A DNA stretch of 64,000 bases from Paratinospora sagittata (GCA_035771175.1 CM069596.1:11861001-11925000); one strand, 5' to 3'. Positions 1-11,910 are shown, counted from the stretch's first letter. Program-made: numbers and translations. The notes: a model not told the origin generated them from the sequence alone.

Positions 1-1980
1 GTTCGCCAGGGGCCATTCTGTAGGGTGACATGGCTATGGGGGCTGTTCCAGGGTACAGTTCTATCTTGAACTCTACTTCCCGCTTAGGAGGTAATCCTGG
101 TAATTCTTCGGGAAACACTTCAGGGAAATCTCTAACCACCAAGTACTCTTCTAAATTCCTCATGGTCTTTAGAGGCTCGACTGCTGTTAAGGTTTTGAAT
201 TCCTTTTTTTGATTCACAGATTCGAGAAGTGCGGACATGATATTCCTCGGGATTTTGTTTCTATCCCCATAAATTTTCAACAGCTCTCCCGAAGGTAATC
301 GCAAGGTAATCTTCTTTCGAAGGCAATCGATCTGAGCTTGGTACTCAGATAACCAATCCATACCCAAGATTACATCATAATCATTAATGGGTAAGAGTAT
401 CAATTCAGCAGAAATCTGCTTATCATTAATTCTAAGGTCACAACTACATTTTTCAGTTGTTGGGACGTTTACTCCTACTGGTGTTGAAATCTTCATAACG
501 ACAGATAAAGGTACAGTAGAAAGTTGTAGTTTCCTGGCTAAGTTTTCAGAAATAAAAGACCTTGATGCTCCAGAATCAAACAAGACTTTAACTGTAACAT
601 GAAAAAAATGAATGTACCTTCCACCACTTCGTTTGTACCAACTTCTTGTTCAGGATTTCCTTCTGTCATTGCAAAGACTCTGCCTTGATTTTGATTTTGA
701 ATTTGATTTGGATTATAGTTTGGACGATTGGCTTGATTTCGTCCTTGCACATTGTTGTTGTTCTGCCAGTTGCTCGGACGAAAATTTTGTCGAATCCCTT
801 GCATAGTGCAGTTTCGTGCCAAATGACCCGGTCGATTGCATTTGAAGCAAAGTCTCATATCTACTACTTGATTTCTATTTTGTTGGGGTGCACGAATATT
901 ATTTTGCTGCATCTGTTGTCCACCATTATGCCTAGACCCTCCTGATCCGTTGTGATTCTGTCCTCTGTTCCACTGGTTCCCATTGTTGAACGTGTTTCTG
1001 TTCCACATATTACCATTGCCACCGAAATTATTCAGATTCTGCCTCTTGTTGTGATTGTTCTGGTAATCAGAATTCTGTCCTTGTGGCCTTTTGTTCCTGT
1101 TCCGTATTGTTTCTTGTAGGTTCAGTTCTCTTTATACTAACAGGGCTCGTTCAACTACCTCTTTGTAAGTCTCCAGATTCATCGGAACAACCACCTTTCT
1201 AATCTCCAATTTGAGATCTTCTGCAAATCTACTAGCTTTCATTTGTTCATTGGCGACCAGTTCACGAGCAAATCTGGAAAGTTCGATAAACTTCGCCTCA
1301 TATTCTGCCACTGTCATGTTCCTCTGTATCAGTCTCACAAATTCAGATTGTAGTTCTTTTCTGTTCGCTTTGGGAAAGAATTTATCATAAAATATTTCTT
1401 CAAAAGTCGCCCAGGTCATAGTGTTCACGTCCACTGTAGGACTTTCTTTAACCATTCTCCACCAATGTTTGGCCTCACCTATGAATTGGTGAGCCGCAAT
1501 TGCCACCATCCTTGGACCAGTTACTCCCAGAACTTCCAAGTGTTCCTGAACCTCCTGGAACCACTTGTCGGCTTCCTTTGGATCAGGTTTTCCTTCAAAT
1601 TTTGAAGGATGCATACGTTGGAAGTCTTTCAATTAATCTGCCCATTCCTTTTCTTCAGGTCTCCTGATGTTTCGAGCTCCTGGTTCATTCTGCACCACAA
1701 TTGTTGGATTCAATTGAGGTTGAGGCATCTGTCTGGTCACCTGTTCCACGACTTGCCTCACAAATTCAGCCATCAGCTCTGGTCCCAAAACAATTCCAGG
1801 GGTTGGAACTGTTGTAGGTTGGACGTTCTCTGTTCCAGTAGAGTCAACATTCACTGTTTGATTAGCATGTTCTTGCTCCGTCGGCTGAGATTTGGATGTC
1901 GATTGTGTCCGCTCAGCAGGTTCAGTGTCCCTTATGAGATCACTCACAGACCTGGTGTTCATTCTTCGAGGTGGAGCCAT
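1..1980 (-). pseudogene. F1 gag - nucleocapsid - protease - start of RT, broken
   Basis: The frame begins at 1980 (MAPPRRMNTRSV). A capsid domain lies at about 1132-1632, a CCHC zinc knuckle (CFKCNRPGHLARNC) near 820-860, and a retropepsin from about 600 with the active-site triad DSG and the later ILGMDWL motif. The frame then runs into the RT linker at the window edge. It is broken by an in-frame TAA near 1633, another stop near 1132 and a frame change near 600, so no intact Gag is made. Gag packages the RNA and protease would cut the polyprotein. The start follows a TTTTATAG sequence that could be a 3' splice site. Confidence 0.85.
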
Positions 1981-2767
1981 CTATAAAATTTCAACTCATC
2001 TTTACTACTACATGAGATAATTATTTTCGTTTACGGTGACTCTAGATTCAAAATTCTAAGTTCTCGAAAATAAAATGATCCTATTGATTCAGTTTCTAAG
2101 TTTTATAAAATTTTGACAATCCATGATTGTCACAGGGAACAGGATTTGGTTTTGATACATGTAAACAAGACAAGCAAACAAACAAACAACATACCACACA
2201 ACAATGGTATAAAGAAAATTCCCAAGCTTTCACTTATACCCTCCGTATTCAAGTGTCCCATACCACTCTAGCCCGGTGATATAAGCTTCCCCAAAGAAAC
2301 TTCAATACACCCAAACAATGCGCAAATGTCCTACCAACTAAGGCTTCCCAGGTATCCTCTATGTTCAAGCTATCCCATACCAGTTGAACGTAGCGATACA
2401 AGCTCGTCCAGAGTTGTTAGTCACTCACCAAACATGGCCTGCTAGTTTCCAAGATCAAGACTCCTCAAATACCCTTAAATTCCTCCACGTCCCATACCAC
2501 TTTGGAACCAAGAATAAAAGATCATCCTGATCTCAGATTCTAACCAAACAGTTTTCATACAAGTTCTCGTCTCTAACCGATATCCTAAAAGTTTTGAGTT
2601 TGTTAGACCCACTGTACTTTCATTCTCGATATTACGTTATAAAGTTTATAATTGGCATATTTATCTAGCTCAAGTTGAACTCTAATTTCATAACGATTTG
2701 ATACTTACTCACTGATACTAAACTTCTCAAAATTTGTTGTAACACTTCCCATGATCTGAAGCCTAAG
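1981..2767 (-). other. F1 leader between primer site and gag, with three GGTATGGGAC stem-loops
   Basis: The loop motif (T)GGTATGGGA(C/T) occurs on the minus strand at 2255-2265, 2372-2382 and 2489-2499, exactly 117 bp apart. Each copy is flanked by complementary arms; the middle one has about 16 paired bases (GTATCGCTACGTTCAA with TTGAACATAGAGGATAC). The same loop, with different stem sequences, occurs in all F2 elements here. No protein-coding signal is visible. Confidence 0.6.
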
Positions 2768-2779
2768 GCTCTGATACCA
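2768..2779 (-). other. Primer-binding site, initiator tRNA-Met type
   Basis: The minus strand reads TGGTATCAGAGC three bases after the LTR end TGTTACA. This is the usual plant site for the 3' end of initiator methionine tRNA, which primes minus-strand cDNA synthesis. Confidence 0.9.
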
Positions 2780-2782
2780 AAC

Positions 2783-4226
2783 TGTAACACCCCGATTTTC
2801 AAAACTAAAAATTTCTTCTTCTTTTTTGTAAGATAATGAATATTTTACTTTTATATAAAATATCCCTGAAAATCGAGACGTTACTCGTATCCGTCTATCT
2901 TAACCCATAACCATTTTATAAATAATAAAATTTGCAAAACTATGAGTTTATATTCTTCCAACCTACTTACTGGTTAAGATAAACGAATACATTTAATTCT
3001 TCATAAAATCTTTATTTTCATACGAGGGTACTTGCCCTTATCCATCCATTATGGACACAACATTTAAGTACAATCATCAAATAGAATTAATGAATTATAT
3101 TCCAAGGCATTCACACGTGAAATAAATCACACGGTCTTTACTAACCGTAATAATATTCATCGAATTTTGATTATCAATACAAATCGTTCAAATAATAAAC
3201 CTTTAAAAATTAAATAAAAATATTCAGTCCCATAATACTAATTAATTAACCCACCCCTACTACTCTGAACTATGTCACGAACTCGCGATTTTATTATCTT
3301 AAGTACCTGCATATAAAAAAATGGGGTGAGCTTGAAAGCCCAGTGGGTCATCTAAACAATTCACAATATTTTATTGTGATACATACACAAGAACATTACA
3401 AACAAGTTTCACACATTAATCGTTGCAACATTAAATTATTTGAGTCGAGAATTTCATCACGTTCCAAATCACGTACCGTTAGAAAATCAAACTCAAGGTG
3501 GCACAACCCAAAAAAAAATTGGAACATTGGCGATATTCCTTAGAATAACTGCCCCATATGTGTAATTATTATCTTAATCGTGTTCTTTAGTGATGTCACG
3601 TCATACGTACAGTACAAGCACGATATTAAATACATTCATAAAACATATTCACTCCACTACACATGGTATCATGTTACAAAGTCAATTATAATAGTGTTCA
3701 CGCATTCACTATGCCAATATTCCAAATCATACATTTCATTATCAGGCATTATAATTTATAAATGAATTCTACTACCACATGAATTTCATGCATCCAATTA
3801 TCATTTGATCAGAATAAAAATCATGTTAACACACCTATCATCATGGTTAAACAATCACAATATTGCATACATATAATCATGTACAATAGGCATGCATAAG
3901 CAATCTAATAATACTATGGACCTAATTAATTTAACATTCCTATCTATATATCAAATAAAATATTATGAAGGCCTAGAATCATTCCCACCTGAATCGCTAA
4001 ATTCCAAATAACTTAATTTCCTCGTCACGCGTGGTAATCAACCTGCACACGTATATTACGTTTGTTAATATAATCATTCGATTATGAGTGTAGAGATATA
4101 TATATATATATATATATAGTGGTTGGATGTTTAAACTAAGTATATATATATATAATAACATATTATAGTGCTTTGTGATATGATATAATGATGTGTATGG
4201 TATAACATGATATAATACAATATGTG

Positions 4227-4258
<32 letters not shown>

Positions 4259-5608
4259 ACATTTTGGTTGCTAAAAAAAATAATAACACTTGGTAAAAAA
4301 AAAATGTATGATACATATAAATATATTATATAGCATCTTGATTGCTAAAAAAATAATAACACTTGAGTTGTAATGTTTTAAAAAAAATAATAACACTTGG
4401 TAAAAAAATATGTATGATACATATAAATATATTATATAATATCTTGATTGCTAAAAAAATGAATAATTGAGTTGCAATGGTTAAAAAAATAATAATAACG
4501 TATTGTATATATGATATATATATATATATATATATATAAATATATTATATAACATTTTGATTGCTTAAAAATAATAATAATACTTGGTTACAAAAAATGT
4601 ATGATACATATAAATATATTATACAACATTTTGGTTGCTTAAAAATAATAAAAATAATAAAATACACTTGTATGTGTGATATTGTATATATATATATATA
4701 TATATTATATAGCATGTAAGTTGTTTTAAAGAAAAGAAAAGAAAAAAGAGAAAGAAAATAAAAATCAAAATCAAAATCAGAGAAGTTGCAGGCGGAAGGA
4801 AGAAAAAAAAATAGGGGAGTATGTATGTGGTATTGTGTATGATATATATATATATATAAATGTATTATATAACATATCACGTGGGTTGCTTAAAACAAAA
4901 GAAAAAATAAAATAAAGTAAAATGAAATTACTTAGTTGCTGGGCGGAAAAGGGAAAAGGAGAAGAAGAAGAAGAAGAAGAAGAAGAAGAAGAAGAAGAGA
5001 GTGAGGGCGAGGGGACGAGAGATCGAGAGATCGGGAGATCGGAGGAAAGGGGTCGGAAGCGAGAGATCGGGGGCGAGGCGAGAGATCAGAAGTGAGAGCG
5101 AGAGATCGAGAGTGGCGATGGTAGAGAATAGGAGAAAGAGAGCGGCTGCGGCGGCGAGATCCGCGGCGGAGAAGAGAGAGAGAGAGGCGAGATCTGTGGT
5201 GGAGAAGAGGAGAGGAAGGCGGCGGCGGCGAGATCTGTAGGAGTTGCAGCGGCAAGATGAGAAGGGAAGAGAAGATAAGAGGGTTTCGAGAGGGCGAGGT
5301 TGTGTGATTTGGTTTAAAGAGAGCGAGATGCGAAGGTTTCGGCGAGGTTCCAGATGACATGTCGGCGAGATCTCGACGAGATTCCAGGCGACATGTCGGC
5401 GAGATTTCCGGATCTTGTTTGAAGGTGAAACGTTCACAGTAAGAAGGTGAAACGTTCACCATTTTTGAGCTTTTGGAAAACCTTGGATCCATCTAAATCG
5501 ACACAGATCAACATTGTTTCTAATATCAATTTGGGTTTGGTACATACTGATTTCTTTCGAACTTTCAGTATCAAAATTTTGTTTTTTTTTTTTTTTTTGG
5601 GTATTACA
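2783..5608 (-). repeat. F1 5' LTR, ~2.8 kb
   Basis: On the minus strand it starts TGTAATACCC (5608) and ends GGGGTGTTACA (2783), next to the primer site. The promoter-side half (about 4920-5440) is GC- and CT-rich and resembles a gene 5' leader, with repeated ATCTCGCCGA words. The other half is AT-rich with several (TA)n tracts at 4100-4120, 4228-4252, 4516-4540 and 4683-4705. Its size and both ends match the solo LTR at 12471-26449, which supports calling all 2.8 kb one LTR. Long Ser/Arg/Glu-rich frames in it are low-complexity artefacts. Confidence 0.8.
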
Positions 5609-5611
5609 ATC

Positions 5612-7521
5612 TCACTGTCTGAAACCTCTCTGGGGCTTAAAGTAAGGAGTGGATTCACCATTCCAAAGAACTGAAAATTCCACCGATGAAATGCAAAACA
5701 TGATCAACTTGGTAAGGTGATCCGGAAACCCAAAATAATGGAGGGTTTGATGGATAAATTCCCAGTGCACTCGATCATACGCCTTCTCAAGATCTATTTT
5801 AACAGCCATATAAGCACTTTACCTTCTTTTTTTTCTTCATAGTATGAATAACTTCTTGGGCTAAGATGATGCTGTCTGTGGTGCTTCTACCTGGAATAAA
5901 GCTATGTTGGAACTCACCCACAAGTTTATTTATGATGTGCCGGATTTTGTCAACCAATATCTTGGAGAGGATTTTGTAGTTGACATTACAAAGGCTTATA
6001 GGCCTCATTTGGGAAAGCCTTTCAGGATGATCCACCTTCGGGATAAAGGCAATGAGAGTTTTGTTCAAACTGTGGTCAAAACTTCCCATACTCCAAGCTT
6101 TGCTAATCATGTTGCAAACAGAAACACCCACTGTTGCCCATTTTTTTTTATAGAAGATTGCTTGGAGGCTATCAGGCCCTGGAGCTTTGAGGGGTTGCAT
6201 CTTCATGAGAGTTCTATAGACTTCCTGAGGAGAGAGAGCAGTTGAAAGGGACTCCAAATCTGCATTATGTAATAAAGGAAGACGAAAAAGGGTATTCGAG
6301 CTTAGACTGCTAATGATATTAGATGCATAGAAGTTCTTGAAGTCAAAAAAGGACATGTTCCTTTAGGATCGTGTCAATTGTTCACCATTCGTTTACGAAC
6401 TTGAGGGATGTAATTCTGTTACGAGCTCTCCTGACTAAGGTGCCAACATGAAAAAATCTTGTGTTTCTATCACCTTCCCTAAGCCAATGGATTCTGGACT
6501 TCTGAAGCCAAGGGATTCTGGACTTCTGAAGCCAAAGAAGTTCTTCTTGTTCCAAAACCTCATTGTATTGCATAATCAGGTGTTCCTCCAATTGCATGAG
6601 GTTAGATGAGTTCCAATACGAGCCATTAGCCTTTTCTTTCTTCTGAAAATATTACCAAGAATTCTCGGTTCCAGATTTTAACCTTTTCTGTGAAAGCTTC
6701 TGTAGCAGCTACCAAAGAGTGATCATACTGTGACCAAGAAGTGGTTAACAAGTCTTGAAAAGCATCATGAGTTAACCAAGCGGCTTCAAATCTAAAAGGT
6801 TTGAGGCCATTTCTTGGAGGCGTGATGGCTGAAGTGTTTAGGAGGATTGGACAGTGATCGGAGTGAGTGCGATTTAGGTGGTAAACTTTTGCTTCCGGGT
6901 GCAATAATCTCTAGCTATCACTGCTAATGGCCCAATCCAGCCTTTCTTTAATAAGTTGAGTTCCTTGTCTGCAGTTTGTCCAAGTGAAGCGAGGACCTGA
7001 AAATCCCAAATCCATAAGGTTGCATTTATTCATCATGTCGTTGAAAGCCCGACTTCTAGAAAGAGAGAAAGAGCCCCCTTGCTTTTCCTGGCTATAGGAA
7101 ATATCATTGAAATCCCCAATCACCAACCAAGGTCTTGGGATGAAATGAGCCAAATTGATGAGAATTTCCCACTAAGCTTTCCTTTGGGCACAATTGGAGT
7201 TGGCGTAGATGACTGATAAATGCCAGTTGTGGTTCTTTTCTTGTGAGACCTTGGCAGTGATTATTTGATTTCCCACAGAGATAATGTCTAGCGTAAGTTG
7301 AGAGTTACGCCAAACTAGAAGGATTCCTCCACTTTGGCTTTCTGAGGGAATGGAGAAATGAGAAATTTCTGCCGAATTTGTGAACCAGGGATCCGGGGGG
7401 ACGCCACTCTCGTCTCCTGTAAGCAAACAATGTCAGGTTTATGAAACTTCAATAGATCCATAAGATGTAATCGGAATTTAGTGCTTCCAGCACCTCTACA
7501 ATTCCAAGATAATATCTTCAT
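5612..7521 (-). pseudogene. LINE ORF2: endonuclease - reverse transcriptase, broken
   Basis: The start ATG at 7521 opens the typical SWNCRGAG motif of the EEP endonuclease. LQET (about 7420), GDFN (about 7105) and SDHCPI (about 6850) follow, giving the catalytic set that nicks target DNA. RT blocks follow: KAPGPDS, FIPGRSTTDSI and the KAYDRVHW block near 5790. The frame is split by several stops and shifts (near 7420, 7170, 6910, 6600, 6370 and 5810). At 5612 the usual RQGDPLSP block reads Q-stop-D and is then cut by the F1 LTR, so the FADD catalytic box is absent. A 24-bp in-frame duplication lies near 6490-6540. Confidence 0.88.
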
Positions 7522-7665
7522 GAGGAAAAAGGTAGAGGGGGAAAGAACACCAGATACAATAGTAAAGAGCACACTAGGAGCGAGCAGGTAAACCAGGCCC
7601 TCTACTGCTGCGATCAAGTCTTGCATGAGTTTGCACATACTCTTCCCTAATCACCACCTTGGGCT

Positions 7666-8865
7666 TTAGACGGGGGGGGGGGGGGGTCCCGAACTAGATG
7701 GTTTGGGATCAGGTGGATGAGGAGGGGGAGCTTGATAAGGGATAACAACTCTGGTGTCGTCTTCAGCTAGGGGATTATAGAAGGTTAACTGTTTCCCTTG
7801 AATGTCCTTCATACGTTGAACTGCTTGTAACATTCCTGTAAACGAACCAGAAGAGGGGATATCATCATGCATGTCATGAATAACTAACTGTTTTCCTTTG
7901 TCAATCCTCTCACTGACTATGACATATTTCCCCTCTGAAATCGTCTCTCTGTCTCTGCATGGAATCAGCATCAGTGGCAACTTTTTTGAAAATTTTCTTT
8001 TCTGCAACCTTCCCTTTCTGGGATTGTCCCTGCACCTCTTTTGTAGGCATTCTTTCCAAGTTTTCCTCTGAAGCAAGAGAGGAATATCTGTTGGAGTTGC
8101 CATAACTGTTACCTTGATTGGCAATCGAATTTCCAGCCTAATCAACTGCTTTTCTTCTAGACGAAGTTTCCTAATTCGCTTGGCGGCAATCATCCATGGC
8201 CCGAATTCTCCCTCATCTTCACTGCTCCGGTGAGGCTTCTTGTTTGTGCCCCACTCTCCCGTAGGGCACAAACAAGCTTGTTGTCATTAGCTTCTTGTTT
8301 GTGCCTCACTCGTCCTGTGGTCGGTTCACATGCATGTTATCATTAGCATGCTGGTTATCGACCCAACAAGTTTCTTCTTTGTGCCCCACTCTCCCGCACT
8401 TGAAACAGATAGAGTGAAAGCCCTCGTATTCGATCTTTTGGACAATGTTCCCCACTTGGATTTTAGAAATTAACGGTCTCTCTAGATTTAGCTGAATGCA
8501 GATTCTAGCATATTTTCCTCTAGCTGCTAACCTGGTGTTCTGATCAGTTTTTAAGATATTGCCTAAGACATTTCCTATATGCTTCAGAATATCCTCGTCG
8601 TAGTATTCTATTGGAAGTTCTGGAAGTCTGACCCAAGCTGGAATGGAAGTGATAGAGGCTGTAGACGGTTGAAAGTCCGAGGTCCATCGTCTAACTGAGA
8701 GGTAGTGGTCTAGAATGGTCCATGGCCCTCCCGTAAGAGCATTAATGCAATCATCATCTGAATAACTTCACCAGAAAATAATCAGAACCGAGATCGATCA
8801 CTTCAAATTCATGTGCAGGTTTCCAGAGGAAACTTAGCTTTGCACAAAGATAGTTGAAGCCCACA
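7666..8865 (-). pseudogene. LINE ORF1, distal part: DUF4283-like region and zinc knuckle
   Basis: Minus-strand reading gives LCAKLSFLWKP, GGPWTILDHYL and a CCHC knuckle (CFKCGRVGHKEETC, near 8385-8425), then a basic, proline-rich tail (7666-8271) containing GPWMIAAKR. This order is typical of the RNA-binding ORF1 protein of plant LINEs. The tail frame is separated from the knuckle by frame changes around 8270-8370. A run of 15 G at 7672-7686 encodes the proline-rich end and is a likely slippage or sequencing-error site. Confidence 0.8.
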
Positions 8866-10534
8866 AAGAGTTAAATTTGAGGCAAAGGAGATGGATGGAA
8901 TTGCTGAATGATTATGATTTTCAGCTGCATTATCACCCAGGGAAGGCCAACTTAGTCGCAGATGCTTTAAGTTGAAAATCTTACAAGAACGATGAAGAAA
9001 AAGGACAGATGTACCAATTGATTGAAGATTATAATTTAGGCGTACAAAAAGGTGAAAATCAGATTTTCTTATATAATATGAACTGCAAGCCGGACCTACT
9101 ACATCAAATTAAGGAAGGTCAAGCTCAGGATAGAAAACTGATAAAATGGGTGGCAGATGCAAGAGCCAATAATGAAAATCCAAATTTCAAAATCGATTCA
9201 GAAGGGTTATTAAGGTTCAGAGATCGAATTTGTGTACCCAGAATCGAAGAAATTAAAAAGACCTTATTTGATGAAGCACATCAGACTAAATACACTTTAC
9301 ATCCTGGTGGAGATAAGATGTACCAAAATTTGAAGAAAAATTATTGGTGGAAAAGTATGAAAAGAGATGTGGCTAAATATGTGTCTAAATGCCTTACATG
9401 TCAGCAAGTTAAGGCCGAACATAAAAGACCGTCTGGATTGTTACAACCTTTAGAAATCCCTGAATGGAAATGGGATAACATAGCAATGGATTTCGTCGGA
9501 GCTCTTCCTAGAAATCAGAAAGGTGAGGATAAAGTTTGGGTAATTGTGGATCGACTTACTAAAGTGGCACACTTCTTGCCTATTAAATCCACAGATACTA
9601 TTGGTAAACTGGGTGAGCTGTATGTGAAAGAGATTGTGAAGCTACATGGAGTACCCAAATCGATAGTGTCAGATAGAGATTCCTTATTCACATCTCAGTT
9701 CTGGCAGAGCTTACAGCGGGAATTGGGAACCAAATTAACCATGAGCACCGCCTATCATCCTCAGACAGATGGTCAATCCGAAAGGGTTATTCAGATCTTA
9801 GAAGACATGTTGAGAGCTTGTGTACTAGATTTTAAGGGAAATTGGAGTAAATACTTACACCTGGCAGAGTTTGCTTATAACAATAGTTACCAGGCAAGCA
9901 TACAAATGGCTCCATATGAAGCTCTATATGGACGACCATGTAGGTCACCACTGTGTTGGGCCGATTTGGGAGATAAGGTACTTACAGGACCTGATATGAT
10001 AATGGAAATGAACGAAAAAGTGAAGTTGATCCAGAAAAGGCTAGTTACTGCACAGAGCAGGAAGAAGAGCTACGCAGATAAGAGGCGCCGACCTCTAGAG
10101 TTCCAAAAAGGTGATAAGGTATTTCTGAGAATAAGCCCACAAAAAGGCATCATGAGGTTTGGTAAGAAAGGGAAGTTATTGCCGCGATTCATCGGTCCGT
10201 TTAAGATCAATGATCGAATTGGTGAGAATGCTTACAAACTAGAATTACCAACTAGTTCATCTGCCATCCACAATGTGTTCCACGTGTCGATGTTGCAAAA
10301 ATATGAACCAGACCCTTCCCACACCATCGATTGGAAAGACGTGAAAGTATAAGCTGATGCCACCTATGAAGAAGGACCCTTACAGATCCTAGATTGGAAA
10401 GTTCATAGCTTGAGGAACAAAGACATTCCATTAGTTAAAGTATTGTGGAAGCATCATAGAGTTGAAAAAGCCACTTGGGAACCTGAAAGTGAAATGAAGG
10501 CCAAATACGCCGACTTATTCCAAAGAACACTCTA
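8866..10534 (+). pseudogene. Gypsy RNase H tail, integrase and chromodomain-like tail
   Basis: Begins in the RNase H C-terminus (NLRQRRWMELL, YHPGKANLVADAL), where a TGA near 8972 breaks the frame. The main open frame, 9009-10352, holds the H2C2 zinc finger (HPGG...CLTCQQVK), the DDE core (MDFVGALP; VSDRDSLF; GQSERVIQILED) and the GPF-type motif (LLPRFIGPFKI). After a TAA at 10350 the same frame continues to 10534 with a chromodomain-like tail (IPLVKVLWKHH, ATWEPE) typical of chromoviruses. Only two stops interrupt it, so this is a fairly young copy. Confidence 0.88.
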
Positions 10535-10637
10535 GATTTCGAGACACAACTGGTCAACAGTGGAAAAGTTGAACGTCAGCAAGTAAGTAAGCTTATACTT
10601 TAATTTCGGGACGAAATTTCTTTTAAGACGGGAAGAA

Positions 10638-11183
10638 TGTAATACCCAGAAATTTATGAAGAATTCCAAAAACCAAATATAAATAATAATAATAAAAATG
10701 TTGCACAAGAAAGATTAATTCGATTAAAACAAAAAAAAATAAAATAAAAATGTATCATTATCATAAGGAGATGATGAACAGTGTGTGTGTTTCAAACCAG
10801 ATCCGAAAATCTCGCCGAGATCTCGCCGACATGTCGCCTGGAACCTCGCCGAGATCTCGACGAAAACCCTTCGCGTCTCGCTCTCTTTAAACCCAAATCG
10901 CCGAAAACAACGAGTCTCTCGAAACCCTCTCTCTCTCCCTTCCTTGCCGCGGCAACTCCGCCACCGATCTCATCTCGCCACCGCCCCCTCTTCTCTCCTC
11001 CGCGCGAATCTCACCGCCGCCGCCGCTCTCTTCCTTCTCTTCTCTTCTCATCTCGCCGCTGCAATCTCCGCCTTCCGCCACTGATATCATCTCGCCGCCG
11101 CCAACTCTCTCTCTCTTCTCTTCGCCAATCTCTCGCCGCGCCTCCGATCTCTCGGTCTCTGCCCTCTGCATCTCACCCTCACT

Positions 11184-11214
<31 letters not shown>

Positions 11215-11400
11215 CCTTTTCCCCGTTCTCTTTTCTTTCCTTTTTCTCTCTCTCTCCCCTGTCCGCCCAGCAACCCAAGAAATTTAGTTTACTTTATTTT
11301 TTTTTATTTTTTATTCGAATTAATCTTTCTTGTGCAACATTTTTATTATTATTATTTATATATGATTTTTGAAATTCTTCAGAAATTTTTGGGTATTACA
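10638..11400 (+). repeat. 763-bp LTR with ~110-bp terminal inverted repeats
   Basis: Starts TGTAATACCC just after a purine-rich stretch (ACGGGAAGAA) and ends GGGTATTACA. The first ~110 bases (10638-10750) recur as a near-perfect reverse complement at 11286-11400, sharing for example ATGTTGCACAAGAAAGATTA. The GC-rich centre (10790-11280) matches the promoter-side half of the F1 LTR at 4920-5440. An ordinary LTR has only a few inverted terminal bases, so this one looks rearranged. The Ser/Arg-rich frame 10781-11287 is not judged a gene. Confidence 0.8.
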
Positions 11401-11910
11401 GAGCGCCCCAGAAGTTTTATAATAACTGTTTTTCTCCAAGGCTTGCATATTCTGACTCGAGTTTCTGTGCCCAAATCAATCTTGTGGAAAGTCTTCTCTT
11501 CGGTGTTCTTGGCAGTGACATCTTTATCCTGTTCAGATTTGTCCTCAGTGTTAGCATGTGAAGACGTCTCGGAGGTCGCCTGTGAAGGTGTTTCCACTTT
11601 GTCCATGGAGACCGACACACCATCCTCATTTACTTGTAATTCCTCGACATTATCGTCAAGGTAATGAGGTGAGACAACAGGGGTTGGAATCCCCAGTAAA
11701 AGTTTTTCCTTGAAGGAAGTGTTTTTCATTTGAGTCTCATTATTAACTAGAGAAGTTTGATCCAGATTCTTCTTAGAGTCAACATTTGAATGCTCGGTTC
11801 GTTTGCTAGCGCAACATTCCAGGGGATTCTCTAACGTTTTCTTCTTTTTTTTGGATCTTACAAGGAGATCTTTCTCTTGGGAAGAGTGCGCCAGAGCCTT
11901 TTTTTTCCAT
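11401..11910 (-). pseudogene. LINE ORF1, N-terminal part
   Basis: Minus-strand frame ending in PWRKTVIIKLLGRSV, the start of the DUF4283-like domain that continues at 8865. The most likely start is the ATG at 11910 (MEKK), followed by a Lys-rich segment. A one-base change in the A-run just after that start puts it out of frame with the visible 11729-11401 frame. The LINE 5' end is probably close to 11915; I cannot fix it. Confidence 0.75.

Larger units (their letters stand above)
1..5608 (-). mobile_element. F1 Ty3/gypsy chromovirus, 5' part, cut by window edge
   Basis: Read on the minus strand this is the 5' LTR (2783-5608), primer-binding site, leader, gag, zinc knuckle, protease and the beginning of RT, leaving the window at position 1. 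It interrupts the LINE to its right: the LINE reverse transcriptase frame stops two bases before the LTR end (TGTAATACCC read on the minus strand). Its 3' LTR and target duplication lie outside the window. Gag and integrase styles in this window point to the Tekay/Del type, which is inference from motif resemblance. Confidence 0.85.
5609..8865 (-). mobile_element. Plant L1-type LINE, 3' segment
   Basis: Carries the distal half of ORF1 and most of ORF2 on the minus strand. It joins 11401-11910 once the gypsy fragment 8866-11400 is removed: the codons on either side (LLGRSV at 11401 and GFNYLCAKL at 8860) form one continuous ORF1 reading. Its 3' end is lost at 5608, where the F1 LTR begins inside the reverse transcriptase, so the rest of the LINE may lie left of the window. 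Confidence 0.85.
8866..11400 (+). mobile_element. 5'-truncated gypsy fragment (RNase H end - integrase - 3' LTR) inside the LINE
   Basis: Contains the last part of RNase H, a nearly complete integrase, a polypurine tract and one LTR (10638-11400). Everything upstream of RNase H, including the 5' LTR, is missing. LINE sequence resumes exactly at both borders (CCACA at 8861-8865, GAGCG from 11401) with no LINE bases lost and no visible target duplication. Confidence 0.85.

Noticed and set aside
4131..4880. Minus-strand Ile/Tyr-rich frames
   Set aside because: Translations of (TA)n microsatellites.
4928..5492. Long Ser/Arg/Pro-rich reading frames (both strands) in the F1 LTR, and 10781-11287 in the palindromic LTR
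   Set aside because: Low-complexity products of CT/GA-rich DNA; several frames are open at once and similarity is at DNA level, not specifically protein level.
7672..7686. G15 run as a regulatory G-quadruplex
   Set aside because: A single homopolymer within the proline-rich LINE ORF1 tail; likely slippage or sequencing artefact.
11332..11664. Plus-strand 110-residue frame
   Set aside because: Antisense of LINE ORF1 and spans the LTR/LINE border.
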